Position numbers and translations under genes: made by a program. Shown here piece after piece: positions 24,439 through 33,846 of a DNA stretch of 64,000 nucleotides. Numbering within the stretch: the first letter of the stretch is position 1; each line of letters starts with the position of its first letter. This DNA comes from an uncultured Flavobacteriales bacterium (GTDB taxonomy: Bacteria; Bacteroidota; Bacteroidia; Flavobacteriales_G; Salibacteraceae). The stretch is from assembly GCA_943788725.1 (NCBI GenBank), contig CALSRJ010000005.1:124001-188000 (forward strand). The letters are read 5' to 3'. The notes below the pieces were generated by a model. It saw nothing but the letters and a program-made list of their open reading frames with translations. It was not told the DNA's origin and ran no database searches.

Positions 24439-25683
24439 TTAGAAAAGGAATTGAAATGACCCGCTTAAATGCTGTGAACGCGTTGTTGCGCGGGCGATTT
24501 GGGATTCAAGCAAGCCATAAAGAATATTCATTTGGATCCGTTCACCCGGGTGAACAGATGCACCTAATCCTGTATCGAAGCGCGTAAAAGCGCCAGTGCT
24601 GCCATAGGGTTCTAATGCAAGCCAATTAGAAAGCCGAATTCTCATTCCTAGGCGCATGGATGGGGGTACACCCATAAAATATTGCCTCAATTGTACAGCC
24701 AATGAGAGCTTATCACCGATGGGTTGTACCGCATCCAGTTGAATGGACCCAGGAAATAATACCGCCCCACTTTCTTGTGAGCGCTGCATGCCGAGCAGAC
24801 CCTCTAGGCTGTCTAAGCCATTTCCTTCTGAGAACGTCGGGCCAGCTTCCAATAAATCATTGGCTCGAATACCCGTAAAGACCGTGTCCAAAACAATGCT
24901 TTCCTCAGTGATTCCGCCGAAATGAACAAACCCTAAATCCTTGATCTGCGCCGAAATCAAGAGTTTGCCAGGTGCGGTACGGTTGATAATAAACAGTCCT
25001 ACGCTTGCGCCGGTCCCATACCAAGCTCCAGGCTTAGATTGAGAAGTCGCTGTATACATCCGACTCGCGGTTAGGTCAGCTTCAATTCGGGTGCCATAAG
25101 GAGCGGTGTAAAAAGTTCCCGAAGCTACATCAATGGACTGCCAGCGGCTTACCTTGATGAGGTTGAGGTTGCTTCCGAAAATTACGTTATCTGACTCAAG
25201 GTCAATACCAAAACCAATGGATTGTGCACTGATATAGCGCAACCAAGATGGCCCGAGATCCAGCGAACGATCTTCATAGGGTCCATTTCCGTTTAACATC
25301 AGTTGGACGAGACCTGTTGCAAAACGGGCATAGGCTCGATCTGTCATGCTAGCTCCAAAATGCCAATGCAAGGCTCCATCGCCATCAGTTCTGAACCAGG
25401 CGGCAGCGTCCACACCTCCACCAATCGTCGTTTTGGAAGCCGAGGATTCTTCCGTTAGGTAAGATGTCTTATTTGAAGTGACTGTATTGCCGCTGAGGAT
25501 TGATCCTGTAATAACGTTTGAGAGGCGATTCGAATTCATGTCGAAACCTCCATCTAACCACACACTGCCTTTCTCAATATCCGGTGTCCCTATATAATGG
25601 TATTGGGTCCACCAACGATCTGCTTGAGCCATCAGGCTCAAATTGCAAATCAACAACGCTATTGCAAGCACAACAACCCTCAT
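24439..25683 (-). CDS. Predicted outer-membrane protein, DUF5723-like
   Basis: 414 residues with a signal peptide ending LSLMAQ and then alternating beta-strand sequence to the C-terminal phenylalanine (HLSGSFQFLF), as in outer-membrane barrels. The layout (DRWWTQYHYIGTPDIEKGS, IGFGIDLESDNVIFGSNLNLI, then a barrel half) resembles the DUF5723 family. Its start overlaps the stop of the large lipoprotein gene by 4 bp, so the two are a coupled pair. Function unknown; export or assembly with the lipoprotein is a reasonable inference. Confidence 0.7.
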   Translation of the reverse strand: MRVVVLAIALLICNLSLMAQADRWWTQYHYIGTPDIEKGSVWLDGGFDMNSNRLSNVITGSILSGNTVTSNKTSYLTEESSASKTTIGGGVDAAAWFRTDGDGALHWHFGASMTDRAYARFATGLVQLMLNGNGPYEDRSLDLGPSWLRYISAQSIGFGIDLESDNVIFGSNLNLIKVSRWQSIDVASGTFYTAPYGTRIEADLTASRMYTATSQSKPGAWYGTGASVGLFIINRTAPGKLLISAQIKDLGFVHFGGITEESIVLDTVFTGIRANDLLEAGPTFSEGNGLDSLEGLLGMQRSQESGAVLFPGSIQLDAVQPIGDKLSLAVQLRQYFMGVPPSMRLGMRIRLSNWLALEPYGSTGAFTRFDTGLGASVHPGERIQMNILYGLLESQIARATTRSQHLSGSFQFLF

Positions 25684-27746
25684 GGCGTGTACGTATACTT
25701 GAAGCGAGCTGAAATGGTAACGTCGAGCGCCTGGTTAGAATAAATCTTTTGCGGTACCGATGTGGAGGAGGTGTTCACCGTGGCGGATAAAACCACTTGC
25801 TCTGCAGAGCGTATGTCAGCGAACATCGCTTCATCAAATTCCCAAGACAACACAGATTGCTCAGAAGGGCTGGATCCCTTCACGGACCCATCAAAGGAGA
25901 CGACGGAAAGAACTTGTCCAGAAGGATCCAAAAAGGTCAAGCCCAATTCGGCCTCCAAGGGAAGGCTATTGGTCGCAACCAAATAAAACGTCCCACCTGA
26001 AATTTGATCTATGTCCTTGATGTTGGAAGCGTTGAAATCCACCGTGTCACTCAGAACAAGGTCTTGTGCAATGAAGGAAAGGGGAATGTCGATGTCTAAG
26101 AAAGCATTCAAGGAGTTGGTATCGAAGGCAAATTGGGCAAGGTCATTTGAGTCTTGACCGGGGTTACTCGCAACGCGCAAGGCAACGTTTAACCGGTTTG
26201 GATAGATGTTCAACGCATCATTGAGGTTAGACGAAGCATCCAATTGCCACAACTCTTCCCAAGGGGTGGATAGATCAGCGGCGCGGTCGATTTGCACTGG
26301 ATCTGGCAACCCTGCTAAATCTATGTTTACCACTTTTCCTGTTTTGGTATTCTCTGCAGACAATTGCTGGAACTCTACCTCGAAAGGAACGCCATTGCCA
26401 TTGCTGACAGCCATGGAGACATTGACCGCTTCAAATTCAAGCATGCCCGACTCAAAGTGATGGAAAAGCGAGATGGGCGCACTCTCTGGACCTACCTCTA
26501 TCTCCGTATTGCCTAAGTATCCTTCGATGTACTCTGGGACAAAATCACTGAGCTTTACAAAGACCAAGATACTGTCGCTCAAACTCAGGTTAACGATATT
26601 CCCCGTCGAGTCAATTCGACCCGTCAGCTCGCTGTAGAAAGCGTTGTATAAGTTGATGGTAGGCGACCCGGTTAGATCGAACAAGTATCCATCTACTGCA
26701 TAGCTAAAGGTTTTTTCGATGCTTCCCCCCATCGGCGCGGGAGCTACTTTTTCATGTATTTCTAATGGGATGCCATCTTTCTTCCCTTCAGGAACGAAGT
26801 AGTCAAAAAACAAGGTGTCTTCCACCGTACTTACTACGCGTATCGTAATGGTACCTGAACTCGCTTTGGCTTTAGTCAGACGCAAATCATCCACATTGCG
26901 CATAGCATTGGTATCTCCAATCTCAATGATGTTTTGAGCAGGAAAAATAGCAGTGGCCGAATTCACCTTCATGTCACGCACCGTTATGGTAACGATTACC
27001 GCATCCGAAGTGTCGATCAACACCGGAGATGAAGTGCCATTGATGTCCATGTTCAGAATGTTGCCCAACAATGCCCCTTCTATGCTCTTTCCAGCTAGAT
27101 CGATCGTGCGGAGTTCGGTTCCCCCTGCAGCGACGCTTGTAAAATTCTCAGCACCGACTAGGCTGTTGTCGCTTTCATTTCGGATCTCGAAATCGATGTC
27201 GCTCAGTGCCGTTGGGAATTGGTTGTTCAGTTCAATGTCCATGAACCCCGAGTCTAGCGTGACAGATTCAAAAAACGCAGAGCCGTCCACAGGAATGGGG
27301 CCATAGGCTAACCCATTGATGGGGGGAATGATGGATGTAGTGCCGTTGGCGTTGATGATGAGCTGGCCGGTTACTCCCCCTTCGGCCAAGGCAATTTGTC
27401 CAAGGGATACACTGCGCACAGCAGACTTAGCGCCCAGTGTGAGCGATTGTAATTTCGCGACTTCTTCGAATTCTCGCGTTTCCAGTTCTTGGAAAGAACC
27501 CAAGCCTGAAGCGTAAACGTCATTGCGATAGGTTAGCGTAACAAACCCTTCTTCGTCCGTTGTGCGGATGGAATCGGGAACAATTTCGCGGATGGTTAGT
27601 TTAGTAGACAAGATCGGTGTCAAGATCTCGTTCTCCAGACCGGGGGCGTTCAATTCTCGCCTACAACCAATGAAGAGTACGACTACTGACACCGCAGCGA
27701 AACCAAGAGATCTCAAATTATTGAAGCTCAAATCAACCATCACCAT
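25680..27746 (-). CDS. Large lipoprotein of unknown function, partner of the DUF5723-like gene
   Basis: 688 residues. A hydrophobic leader ends in lipobox FIGC (Cys28), followed by RRELNAPGLE. The rest is beta-rich and low in cysteine, with several similar units (for example LIDTSDAVIVTITVRDMKV; NLSLSDSILVFVKLSDFVPEY; DIPLSFIAQDLVLSDTVDF), suggesting repeated Ig-like or sandwich modules. No catalytic motif is visible and I do not recognise a named family. It is the first gene of a two-gene transcript with the predicted barrel protein, with a 4-bp overlap. It is divergent from korA. Confidence 0.65.
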   Translation of the reverse strand: MVMVDLSFNNLRSLGFAAVSVVVLFIGCRRELNAPGLENEILTPILSTKLTIREIVPDSIRTTDEEGFVTLTYRNDVYASGLGSFQELETREFEEVAKLQSLTLGAKSAVRSVSLGQIALAEGGVTGQLIINANGTTSIIPPINGLAYGPIPVDGSAFFESVTLDSGFMDIELNNQFPTALSDIDFEIRNESDNSLVGAENFTSVAAGGTELRTIDLAGKSIEGALLGNILNMDINGTSSPVLIDTSDAVIVTITVRDMKVNSATAIFPAQNIIEIGDTNAMRNVDDLRLTKAKASSGTITIRVVSTVEDTLFFDYFVPEGKKDGIPLEIHEKVAPAPMGGSIEKTFSYAVDGYLFDLTGSPTINLYNAFYSELTGRIDSTGNIVNLSLSDSILVFVKLSDFVPEYIEGYLGNTEIEVGPESAPISLFHHFESGMLEFEAVNVSMAVSNGNGVPFEVEFQQLSAENTKTGKVVNIDLAGLPDPVQIDRAADLSTPWEELWQLDASSNLNDALNIYPNRLNVALRVASNPGQDSNDLAQFAFDTNSLNAFLDIDIPLSFIAQDLVLSDTVDFNASNIKDIDQISGGTFYLVATNSLPLEAELGLTFLDPSGQVLSVVSFDGSVKGSSPSEQSVLSWEFDEAMFADIRSAEQVVLSATVNTSSTSVPQKIYSNQALDVTISARFKYTYTP

Positions 27747-27887
27747 TCCGTTTTCGGAGCATCACGAATGTCACACAATTCCTCATGAATTGGGCTACTT
27801 TTGCTCCCGAATTTCAACAGGTAGACGAAGGAGTTCACGCAAACGTTGTGCTGAAGGTTGGCTGTTGAACGGAAGAATACATTAGTA

Positions 27888-29741
27888 ATGAGCAGCGCTA
27901 CAGAGAAGAAAGACGACGTTACCATTTTATTCGCAGGTGATTCGGGGGATGGGATGCAACTCACCGGAAGCCTGTTTACCAATACATCGGCTCAATTTGG
28001 AAACGATATCAGTACGTTTCCCAACTTTCCGGCAGAGATCCGTGCTCCTCAGGGTACGGTAGCTGGGGTTTCAGGCTTCAAACTGCGGTTTGCAAGCATG
28101 GACATTTTCACTCCCGGCGATGAAGTGGAAGTGATGGTAGCCATGAATGCCGCCGCGCTGAAAGCCAATTTGGACCAGCTTAAAGTCGGAGGAACCGTCA
28201 TTGCCAATACCGATGGCTTTGACAAGAAAAACCTGCGCTTGGCGAAGTACAACGAGGAAGCAAATCCTTTGCTCGATGAATCACTCGACAAGTTCCGGGT
28301 CATTGAGATGGATGTAACCAAGATGACGCGGCAAGCGTTGGTCGACAGCGGATTGGGAACGAAGGAGATTGACCGGTGTAAGAACATGTATGTGCTCGGA
28401 TTCTTGTATTGGATGTACAACCGCAGCCTTGATAATACAGAGCAATTCATCAAAGAGAAGTTCGCGAAGAAGCCCGAAATAAGAGATGCGAACTTGAGAG
28501 TATTGAAGGCAGGATACTACTTCGGAGATACCAATGAAACCTTCACTACACGCTATGAAGTGAAGTCGGCAAACCTTCCTTCAGGAGAGTACCGAAGCAT
28601 CATGGGGAACCAGGGAACTGCCTTGGGCTTGATCGTGGCAGCACAAAAAGCAGGACTCAATCTTTTCTACGGGTCCTATCCGATTACGCCTGCTTCTGAT
28701 ATTTTGCATGAACTAGCGCGCCACAAAGAATTTGGTGTAAAAACCTTTCAAGCCGAAGATGAGATCGCGGCCATTTGCGCCGCCATAGGCGCGAGTTACG
28801 GTGGTTCATTGGGGGTCACTGCTTCGAGCGGCCCAGGAATCGCATTGAAAGGCGAGGCCATTGGACTTGCCGTGATGCTTGAACTGCCCTTGCTCATCAT
28901 CAACGTTCAGCGCGGAGGTCCTTCTACAGGCCTTCCGACCAAAACAGAACAATCTGACCTACTACAGGCAATGCATGGAAGAAATGGAGAGGCTCCACTT
29001 GTGGTGATTGCTCCCAGCTCTCCTTCTAATTGCTTTGAGACTGCGATCGAGGCTGCTCGCATTTCACTGGAACACATGGTGCCCGTGATGTACTTGAGTG
29101 ATGGATTCATTGCCAACGGTTCGGAACCTTGGAGATTTCCTTCAGCGGCCGACATTGACGCAATCAATCCGCGTTTTGCGGATGCAGAGAAGGAACTCGA
29201 CAATGGAGTGTACTATCCCTACCGCAGGGATGAAGATTTGGTTCGGTCTTGGGCAACGCCCGGAATGAAGGACCTACAGCACCGCGTAGGGGGGTTGGAG
29301 AAGGATTTTGAAACAGGAAACGTTAGCTACGACCCAGAGAACCATGAGCGGATGGTGCGCATTCGAAAAGAAAAGGTAGAAAAGATTGCTGATTACATTC
29401 CAGAACAAGCGATTGGACAGGGGGATCAAAAAGGTGATTTGCTTATCCTCGGATGGGGGTCGACCTATGGCGCTATCCGTACTGCCGTCCGCGAATTGAT
29501 CGCAGAAGGCCATGCTGTCAGTCATGCACAAGTGCGTTATTTAAGCCCTTTCCCCAAGAACCTTGGCGAATTGATGGAAGGCTTTGACCAAGTCTTGATC
29601 CCTGAAATCAATGATGGCCAGCTGATCCAATTGATCAACGCACGTTATAACAAACGTGCTTTGCCGCTCAATAAGATCAAGGGAATGCCTTTCTCAGCGC
29701 GCGAGATCAAGGAAAAAGCAAAAGAATTGTTAGCCAAATGA
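27888..29741 (+). CDS. korA: 2-oxoacid:ferredoxin oxidoreductase, fused gamma-alpha subunit
   Basis: 617 residues from ATG 27888 (MSSATEKKDDVTILFAGDSG). The gamma part (about 1-190) starts with FAGDSGDGMQLTG; the alpha part starts after a linker with YPITPASDILHEL and QAEDEIAAICAAIGASYGGS, and continues to the KGMPFSAREIKEKAKEL end. With KorB it oxidises 2-oxoglutarate (or a related 2-oxoacid) to acyl-CoA, reducing ferredoxin. The fused form is the usual one in Bacteroidota. The stop overlaps the korB start by 4 bp. Confidence 0.93.
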   Translation: MSSATEKKDDVTILFAGDSGDGMQLTGSLFTNTSAQFGNDISTFPNFPAEIRAPQGTVAGVSGFKLRFASMDIFTPGDEVEVMVAMNAAALKANLDQLKVGGTVIANTDGFDKKNLRLAKYNEEANPLLDESLDKFRVIEMDVTKMTRQALVDSGLGTKEIDRCKNMYVLGFLYWMYNRSLDNTEQFIKEKFAKKPEIRDANLRVLKAGYYFGDTNETFTTRYEVKSANLPSGEYRSIMGNQGTALGLIVAAQKAGLNLFYGSYPITPASDILHELARHKEFGVKTFQAEDEIAAICAAIGASYGGSLGVTASSGPGIALKGEAIGLAVMLELPLLIINVQRGGPSTGLPTKTEQSDLLQAMHGRNGEAPLVVIAPSSPSNCFETAIEAARISLEHMVPVMYLSDGFIANGSEPWRFPSAADIDAINPRFADAEKELDNGVYYPYRRDEDLVRSWATPGMKDLQHRVGGLEKDFETGNVSYDPENHERMVRIRKEKVEKIADYIPEQAIGQGDQKGDLLILGWGSTYGAIRTAVRELIAEGHAVSHAQVRYLSPFPKNLGELMEGFDQVLIPEINDGQLIQLINARYNKRALPLNKIKGMPFSAREIKEKAKELLAK

Positions 29742-30763
29742 GCACAACCGACACACAACAATTGACCGCGAAAGACCTCGCTACCGACCAGGACGTCAGA
29801 TGGTGTCCAGGCTGTGGCGACTATTCCATCCTCAAGCAGATGCAGTCTACCTTGGCGGAAGCAGGCATCAAAAAAGAAGACACGGTTTTCGTGAGCGGCA
29901 TTGGATGCTCTTCCCGGTTTCCGTATTACATGGATACGTACGGAATGCACTCGATCCACGGACGCGCTACTGCGATCGCAAGTGGATTGAAGGCTACACG
30001 GCCTGAATTGAGCGTATGGGTAATCACCGGCGATGGTGATGCACTGAGCATCGGAGGGAACCACCTGATCCACGCATTGCGGAGAAACTTTGACGTCAAT
30101 ATCCTGCTCTTCAACAATGAGATCTACGGATTGACCAAAGGACAGTATTCGCCGACCTCTCCAAAAGGACAAGTGACCAAGTCGACCCCGATGGGTTCGT
30201 TGGATCATCCATTTAATCCATTGGCCTTGGCCATGGGCGCAGACGCCACCTTTATCGCACGGTCCATGGATCGCGATCCGAAGCACATGCGCGCCATTTT
30301 GCAAGCTGCAGATGCACACAAAGGCACTTCGCTGATCGAAGTCTATCAAAATTGCAACGTCTTCAACGACGGCGCATTTGAAGTGTTCACGGATAAAGGC
30401 ACCAAGCCAAAGCACACGATCTTCCTTGAAGAAGGAGAGCCATTGACGTTTGGTGATGGAAGGGAGTACGGCATCCGAATGAACGGAATGAAGCCGGAGG
30501 TAGTGAAGCTGGGCGACTTCAGCAAGGAGGATTTGTGGATCCACGATTCAAGTGACATGGGCAAGGCATTGATCCTCACGCGGATGTTTGATGATCCCAG
30601 AAAGGACAATGCGCTACCACGTCCATTTGGAGTTTTCTACCAAGAAGACCGTTACCTCTACGAGGATGCCATGCAAGGTCAGATAGACCGTGCGAAAGAG
30701 ATCAAAGGGGAGGGTGATTTGGATCAGTTGATCCGCGGAGGCCACACCTGGAAAGTCGCTTAA
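29738..30763 (+). CDS. korB: 2-oxoacid:ferredoxin oxidoreductase, beta subunit
   Basis: 341 residues. The thiamine-diphosphate subunit is shown by WCPGCGDYSILKQ (CxxC for the cluster region), SGIGCSSRFPYYM, and the TPP motif GDGDALSIGGNH with FNNEIYGLTKGQYSPTS. It pairs with KorA in a two-subunit enzyme in the cytoplasm. The genes are translationally coupled. Convergent nadE follows after 19 bp with no clear terminator. Confidence 0.94.
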   Translation: MSTTDTQQLTAKDLATDQDVRWCPGCGDYSILKQMQSTLAEAGIKKEDTVFVSGIGCSSRFPYYMDTYGMHSIHGRATAIASGLKATRPELSVWVITGDGDALSIGGNHLIHALRRNFDVNILLFNNEIYGLTKGQYSPTSPKGQVTKSTPMGSLDHPFNPLALAMGADATFIARSMDRDPKHMRAILQAADAHKGTSLIEVYQNCNVFNDGAFEVFTDKGTKPKHTIFLEEGEPLTFGDGREYGIRMNGMKPEVVKLGDFSKEDLWIHDSSDMGKALILTRMFDDPRKDNALPRPFGVFYQEDRYLYEDAMQGQIDRAKEIKGEGDLDQLIRGGHTWKVA

Positions 30764-30782
30764 GGCCCAGTTTGAAGGAAGC

Positions 30783-31559
30783 CTAACGCAGGCTGTCTGG
30801 AAGCCTGCAAACAGGGATGGCTTCCATCTTATGTCGGTTGACCCGGTTCAGTTTGCGGTAAATGGCAAGGACCTCCGTCTGGCGCTTTTCTAAGCCTTTT
30901 TCTTCTCCATCAAACTCCATCGCCCACTCTAATTCGGCATAACTCGCCCCAATCTGATCCTCGTCTGTCCGGTTGTCGCCCCAAAGTCCGTCTGTGGGTG
31001 GGGCCGACATGATGGATTCGATGATGCCCAATTCCATACCCAGGGCATACACCTCCGACTTGGTGATGTCTGCGATCGGGCTGAGGTCTACCCCACCATC
31101 TCCGTACTTCGTGAAAAATCCAATGCCAAAATCTTCGACTTTGTTTCCAGTACCAGCAACGAGCTTGCTTTCCAAGGCTGCGAAATAATAAAGGGTGGTC
31201 ATTCGAATGCGAGCACGGCTGTTGACCAATGCCATGTCTCGGGATGACTCATCTGAAGGAGGCATGGATTTAATGAAACCATCAAAGACCTGGGTCAACT
31301 CAACGCTTTCCATGCGCACGTTTGGATAATGCAGCTTGAGCCATTCAATGTGCTCCATGGCCCTGGTGACTTGCTCAGACGATTGATGAATGGGCATTTC
31401 AAGACAGAGCACTGGAAGGCCTGTTCGTGCGGCTAGGGTAGAGGTGACTGCTGAGTCAATCCCACCCGATACACCAACCACGAAGCCTTTTGTGCCAGCG
31501 TTCTGGTTGTACTCTAAAAGCCAAGATGTGATGTGCTCAATGACAGCGTTTGCATTCAT
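30783..31559 (-). CDS. nadE: Ammonia-dependent NAD(+) synthase
   Basis: 258 residues with the PP-loop VGVSGGIDSAVTSTLAA near the N-terminus and the later AGTGNKVEDFGIGFFTKYGDGGVDLSPIAD region, both diagnostic of NadE. No glutaminase domain is attached, so ammonia is the nitrogen donor. It makes NAD from deamido-NAD in the cytoplasm. It follows the barrel-protein gene by 3 bp on the same strand; linkage of nadE with gldB is frequent in Flavobacteriia. Confidence 0.94.
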   Translation of the reverse strand: MNANAVIEHITSWLLEYNQNAGTKGFVVGVSGGIDSAVTSTLAARTGLPVLCLEMPIHQSSEQVTRAMEHIEWLKLHYPNVRMESVELTQVFDGFIKSMPPSDESSRDMALVNSRARIRMTTLYYFAALESKLVAGTGNKVEDFGIGFFTKYGDGGVDLSPIADITKSEVYALGMELGIIESIMSAPPTDGLWGDNRTDEDQIGASYAELEWAMEFDGEEKGLEKRQTEVLAIYRKLNRVNRHKMEAIPVCRLPDSLR

Positions 31560-31562
31560 GCT

Positions 31563-32375
31563 TCAAAAGAAGACACCAATGTTCAAAGAAACGTAGTTTG
31601 TTACCGCCTTTTTTTGTTTTCCGATGACTGCCATTCCATCTACCAAGTCTGGAGTACCATCATCAGAAGGCTTTTTGATGCTGTTAGCTGGAGTATTGCG
31701 AAACATATTGGTGAAATGGTTGTGGTATCCAACGCCTACATAAAGATTGGTTTTGCCCGACAAATTGAATTCCCCTCCGCCTGTGAGGTTGATCCCAAGA
31801 CGAAAAAGCTGCATGTCTTTTTGGATGTTGATGTCTTTTCGGTCGGAAGGTGCATCTTCTTGCACCCAGGTGTATTTGTCGTTGGCAAAGGCCCGAGTTC
31901 TTACCCCTACATCCAATCCAACTGCCGCGAAGTAGGTCATGTACCCTATTTCGTTGGTCCGCATTTTTAACAGGAGCGGCACCGTCACGTATTGAACGCG
32001 ATAAGCGCGGTTTACCTTGCCGTAATAATAATTCGAAAGCGTTGTGGTGTCGTCAACCTGAATCACATCTAGGGAATCCAAAGGTTCGATGAGCGCACCA
32101 CCGTTATTGGTCATATTGATGCCCGTAGCGAACAGGTAGTTTGGACTTTCACTGAACTTGAAGTCCATCATTAAGCCATAACCAAATCCTAGGCGGGCCT
32201 GAAGTCCAGATTTCTCAAAGTCTTGAATGTTTGGCCTGACCCACCCTAGATTAGGTGAGGCAACGAGGCCAAACCTGAATTTCCGATCGTCCATATCGCT
32301 TTCCTGCGCCATGCTAGAGGCCGCAAACAACCCTATCACTGCGGTAAGGGCCGCATTTCTCAACATCTTCTTCAT
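31563..32375 (-). CDS. Predicted outer-membrane beta-barrel protein
   Basis: 270 residues: signal peptide (LFAASSMAQ), then a small barrel pattern with aromatic-ended strands (LGFGYGLMMDFKF, YVTVPLLLKMRTNEIGYM, GGGEFNLSGKTNLYVGVGYHN) and a final strand NYVSLNIGVFF ending in phenylalanine. It belongs to the OMP beta-barrel group that includes PorT, a T9SS component, but resemblance to PorT itself is limited. It lies back to back with gldB and upstream of nadE. Confidence 0.75.
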   Translation of the reverse strand: MKKMLRNAALTAVIGLFAASSMAQESDMDDRKFRFGLVASPNLGWVRPNIQDFEKSGLQARLGFGYGLMMDFKFSESPNYLFATGINMTNNGGALIEPLDSLDVIQVDDTTTLSNYYYGKVNRAYRVQYVTVPLLLKMRTNEIGYMTYFAAVGLDVGVRTRAFANDKYTWVQEDAPSDRKDINIQKDMQLFRLGINLTGGGEFNLSGKTNLYVGVGYHNHFTNMFRNTPANSIKKPSDDGTPDLVDGMAVIGKQKKAVTNYVSLNIGVFF

Positions 32376-32383
32376 ACGCCAGT

Positions 32384-32402
32384 TACATTTGTTTCAAATT
32401 TA
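32384..32402. promoter_or_regulatory. Back-to-back promoter boxes for the barrel gene and gldB
   Basis: TACATTTG on the plus strand (32384-32391) and TAAATTTG on the minus strand (32395-32402) are separated by 3 bp and both match TAnnTTTG. They would start gldB (ATG 32415) and the barrel gene (ATG at 32375) with short leaders. The two RNA polymerases could not bind together. Confidence 0.55.
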
Positions 32403-32414
32403 CGTTCTGTCCCG

Positions 32415-33443
32415 ATGGAGCATTCCCCCGTGAAAATTACTCTTCAAACAACGCTTTGTTCACTAGTCCTAGTGCTCTCCCTGCTCGGGTGCGCTGACAA
32501 AAATAGGTTGGACATCCCCGTTCCAGATGAGGGAGCCTTGATAAAGATTGAACGCTTAGACGTCGCGTGGTTTGACATGACTCCCATATCTTTTAGAAGA
32601 GAGCACCCGAGGTGGCAATCGGAATACGGAGAGTTGTATACCCGATATGTGGAGGATGTGCTGAACTTGGGAGCGGTAGGAGATAGCAATCTTTTTGCGG
32701 AAATCAGAGGATTCACTACGAACGAGAGCATCCTTGAAGTGAAACACGAAGTGGATCGGCTCTACCCAGATTTACAGGACCTTGAGCTAGAGCTCTCCAC
32801 CGCTTGGAACTATTACCGGTTCTACTTCCCAGCTGGGAATATCCCAAAGCACATCAGCTTTAACGGAGGCTTTAACACGCCTGTAGCGATGACCGGCGAT
32901 GGAATAGGGATCGGATTGGAGATGTTCCTGGGGGCACAGTGCCCTTTTTACGATTACCTACAGATTCCTGTTTACCTGCGGAGCCGCATGACTCCTGAAC
33001 ACATTACTCCAACGGTGATAATGGGCTGGATCGAGACGGAATATCCACTGACTGACCCAGCGCCTACCTTGCTCGAAACGATTGTTCATCAAGGAAAAGT
33101 GCTCTATTGTTTAGACGCCATCCTTCCTCGTTCACCAGACGGAAGAAAGATCTTTTATACAGACGCACAAGTGCAATGGGCGCAAACGCACGAGCCCTAC
33201 GTTTGGGCGCATTTCATCGACAACGAAATGCTGTTTACCACCGACCGAGCGGAAATCGGCAAATTCACAAACAAAGGTCCGTTTACGGTTGATTTGGTCA
33301 AAGAATCCCCTTCGAGAATGGGGTTCTACATCGGCTGGCAAATCGTTCGTGCCTATATGGCCAAGCAAGATACCATTGATCTTCCAGCGCTTATGGCTAC
33401 TGATGCCGAAGCCATTCTCAATCAAAGCAAATACAAACCTTAG
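32415..33443 (+). CDS. gldB: Gliding motility lipoprotein GldB
   Basis: 342 residues with lipobox LLGC (about residue 26) and the GldB family pattern: IKIERLDVAWFDM, NTPVAMTGDGIGIGLEMFLG, YLRSRMTPEHITPTVIMGWIE, and WAHFIDNEMLFTTDRAEI. GldB is required for gliding motility in Flavobacterium johnsoniae, and relatives occur in non-gliders. gldC follows 12 bp downstream, which confirms the assignment. It is anchored in the envelope through its lipid. Confidence 0.92.
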   Translation: MEHSPVKITLQTTLCSLVLVLSLLGCADKNRLDIPVPDEGALIKIERLDVAWFDMTPISFRREHPRWQSEYGELYTRYVEDVLNLGAVGDSNLFAEIRGFTTNESILEVKHEVDRLYPDLQDLELELSTAWNYYRFYFPAGNIPKHISFNGGFNTPVAMTGDGIGIGLEMFLGAQCPFYDYLQIPVYLRSRMTPEHITPTVIMGWIETEYPLTDPAPTLLETIVHQGKVLYCLDAILPRSPDGRKIFYTDAQVQWAQTHEPYVWAHFIDNEMLFTTDRAEIGKFTNKGPFTVDLVKESPSRMGFYIGWQIVRAYMAKQDTIDLPALMATDAEAILNQSKYKP

Positions 33444-33455
33444 TACACAAAAAGT

Positions 33456-33797
33456 ATGTCAACAGTTAAGTCCGAGATCACCTTTACCGTTCATATGGAC
33501 GAGAATCAGATTCCCGAAGCCATCCAGTGGAATGCCGATGGCACCGATGAAAAGGGCATTTGCGATGCTGCCTTCCTCACCATTTGGGACAAGAAGGAAA
33601 AGAACACCTTGAAAATTGACCTGTGGACCAAAGACATGATGGTCGAAGACATGCAGATGTTTTTTCATCAGATGATGCTCAGCATGAGCGACACGTATAA
33701 ACGCGCCACCGGAGACGAGAAGACCTCACTCGAGATGCGGCAGTTTGCCTTGGAACTGGGCGAGAAGATGGGGCTAATAAAGAAAAACGAAGATTGA
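33456..33797 (+). CDS. gldC: Gliding motility protein GldC
   Basis: 113 residues, soluble, matching GldC: SEITFTVHMDENQIPEAIQW, EKGICDAAFLTIWDKKEKN, TKDMMVEDMQMFFHQMM and MRQFALELGEKMGLI. In F. johnsoniae it improves gliding but is not strictly needed. It is the second gene of the gldBC operon. Confidence 0.93.
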   Translation: MSTVKSEITFTVHMDENQIPEAIQWNADGTDEKGICDAAFLTIWDKKEKNTLKIDLWTKDMMVEDMQMFFHQMMLSMSDTYKRATGDEKTSLEMRQFALELGEKMGLIKKNED

Positions 33798-33846
33798 TGC
33801 GCCGAGCGTCGTTACTAATATTCTTTGCATTCAATTTTGAAACGCC

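Noticed and set aside
29645-30544. 299-codon minus-strand ORF
   Set aside because: Antisense to korB, which has clear catalytic motifs; the ORF has no recognisable features.
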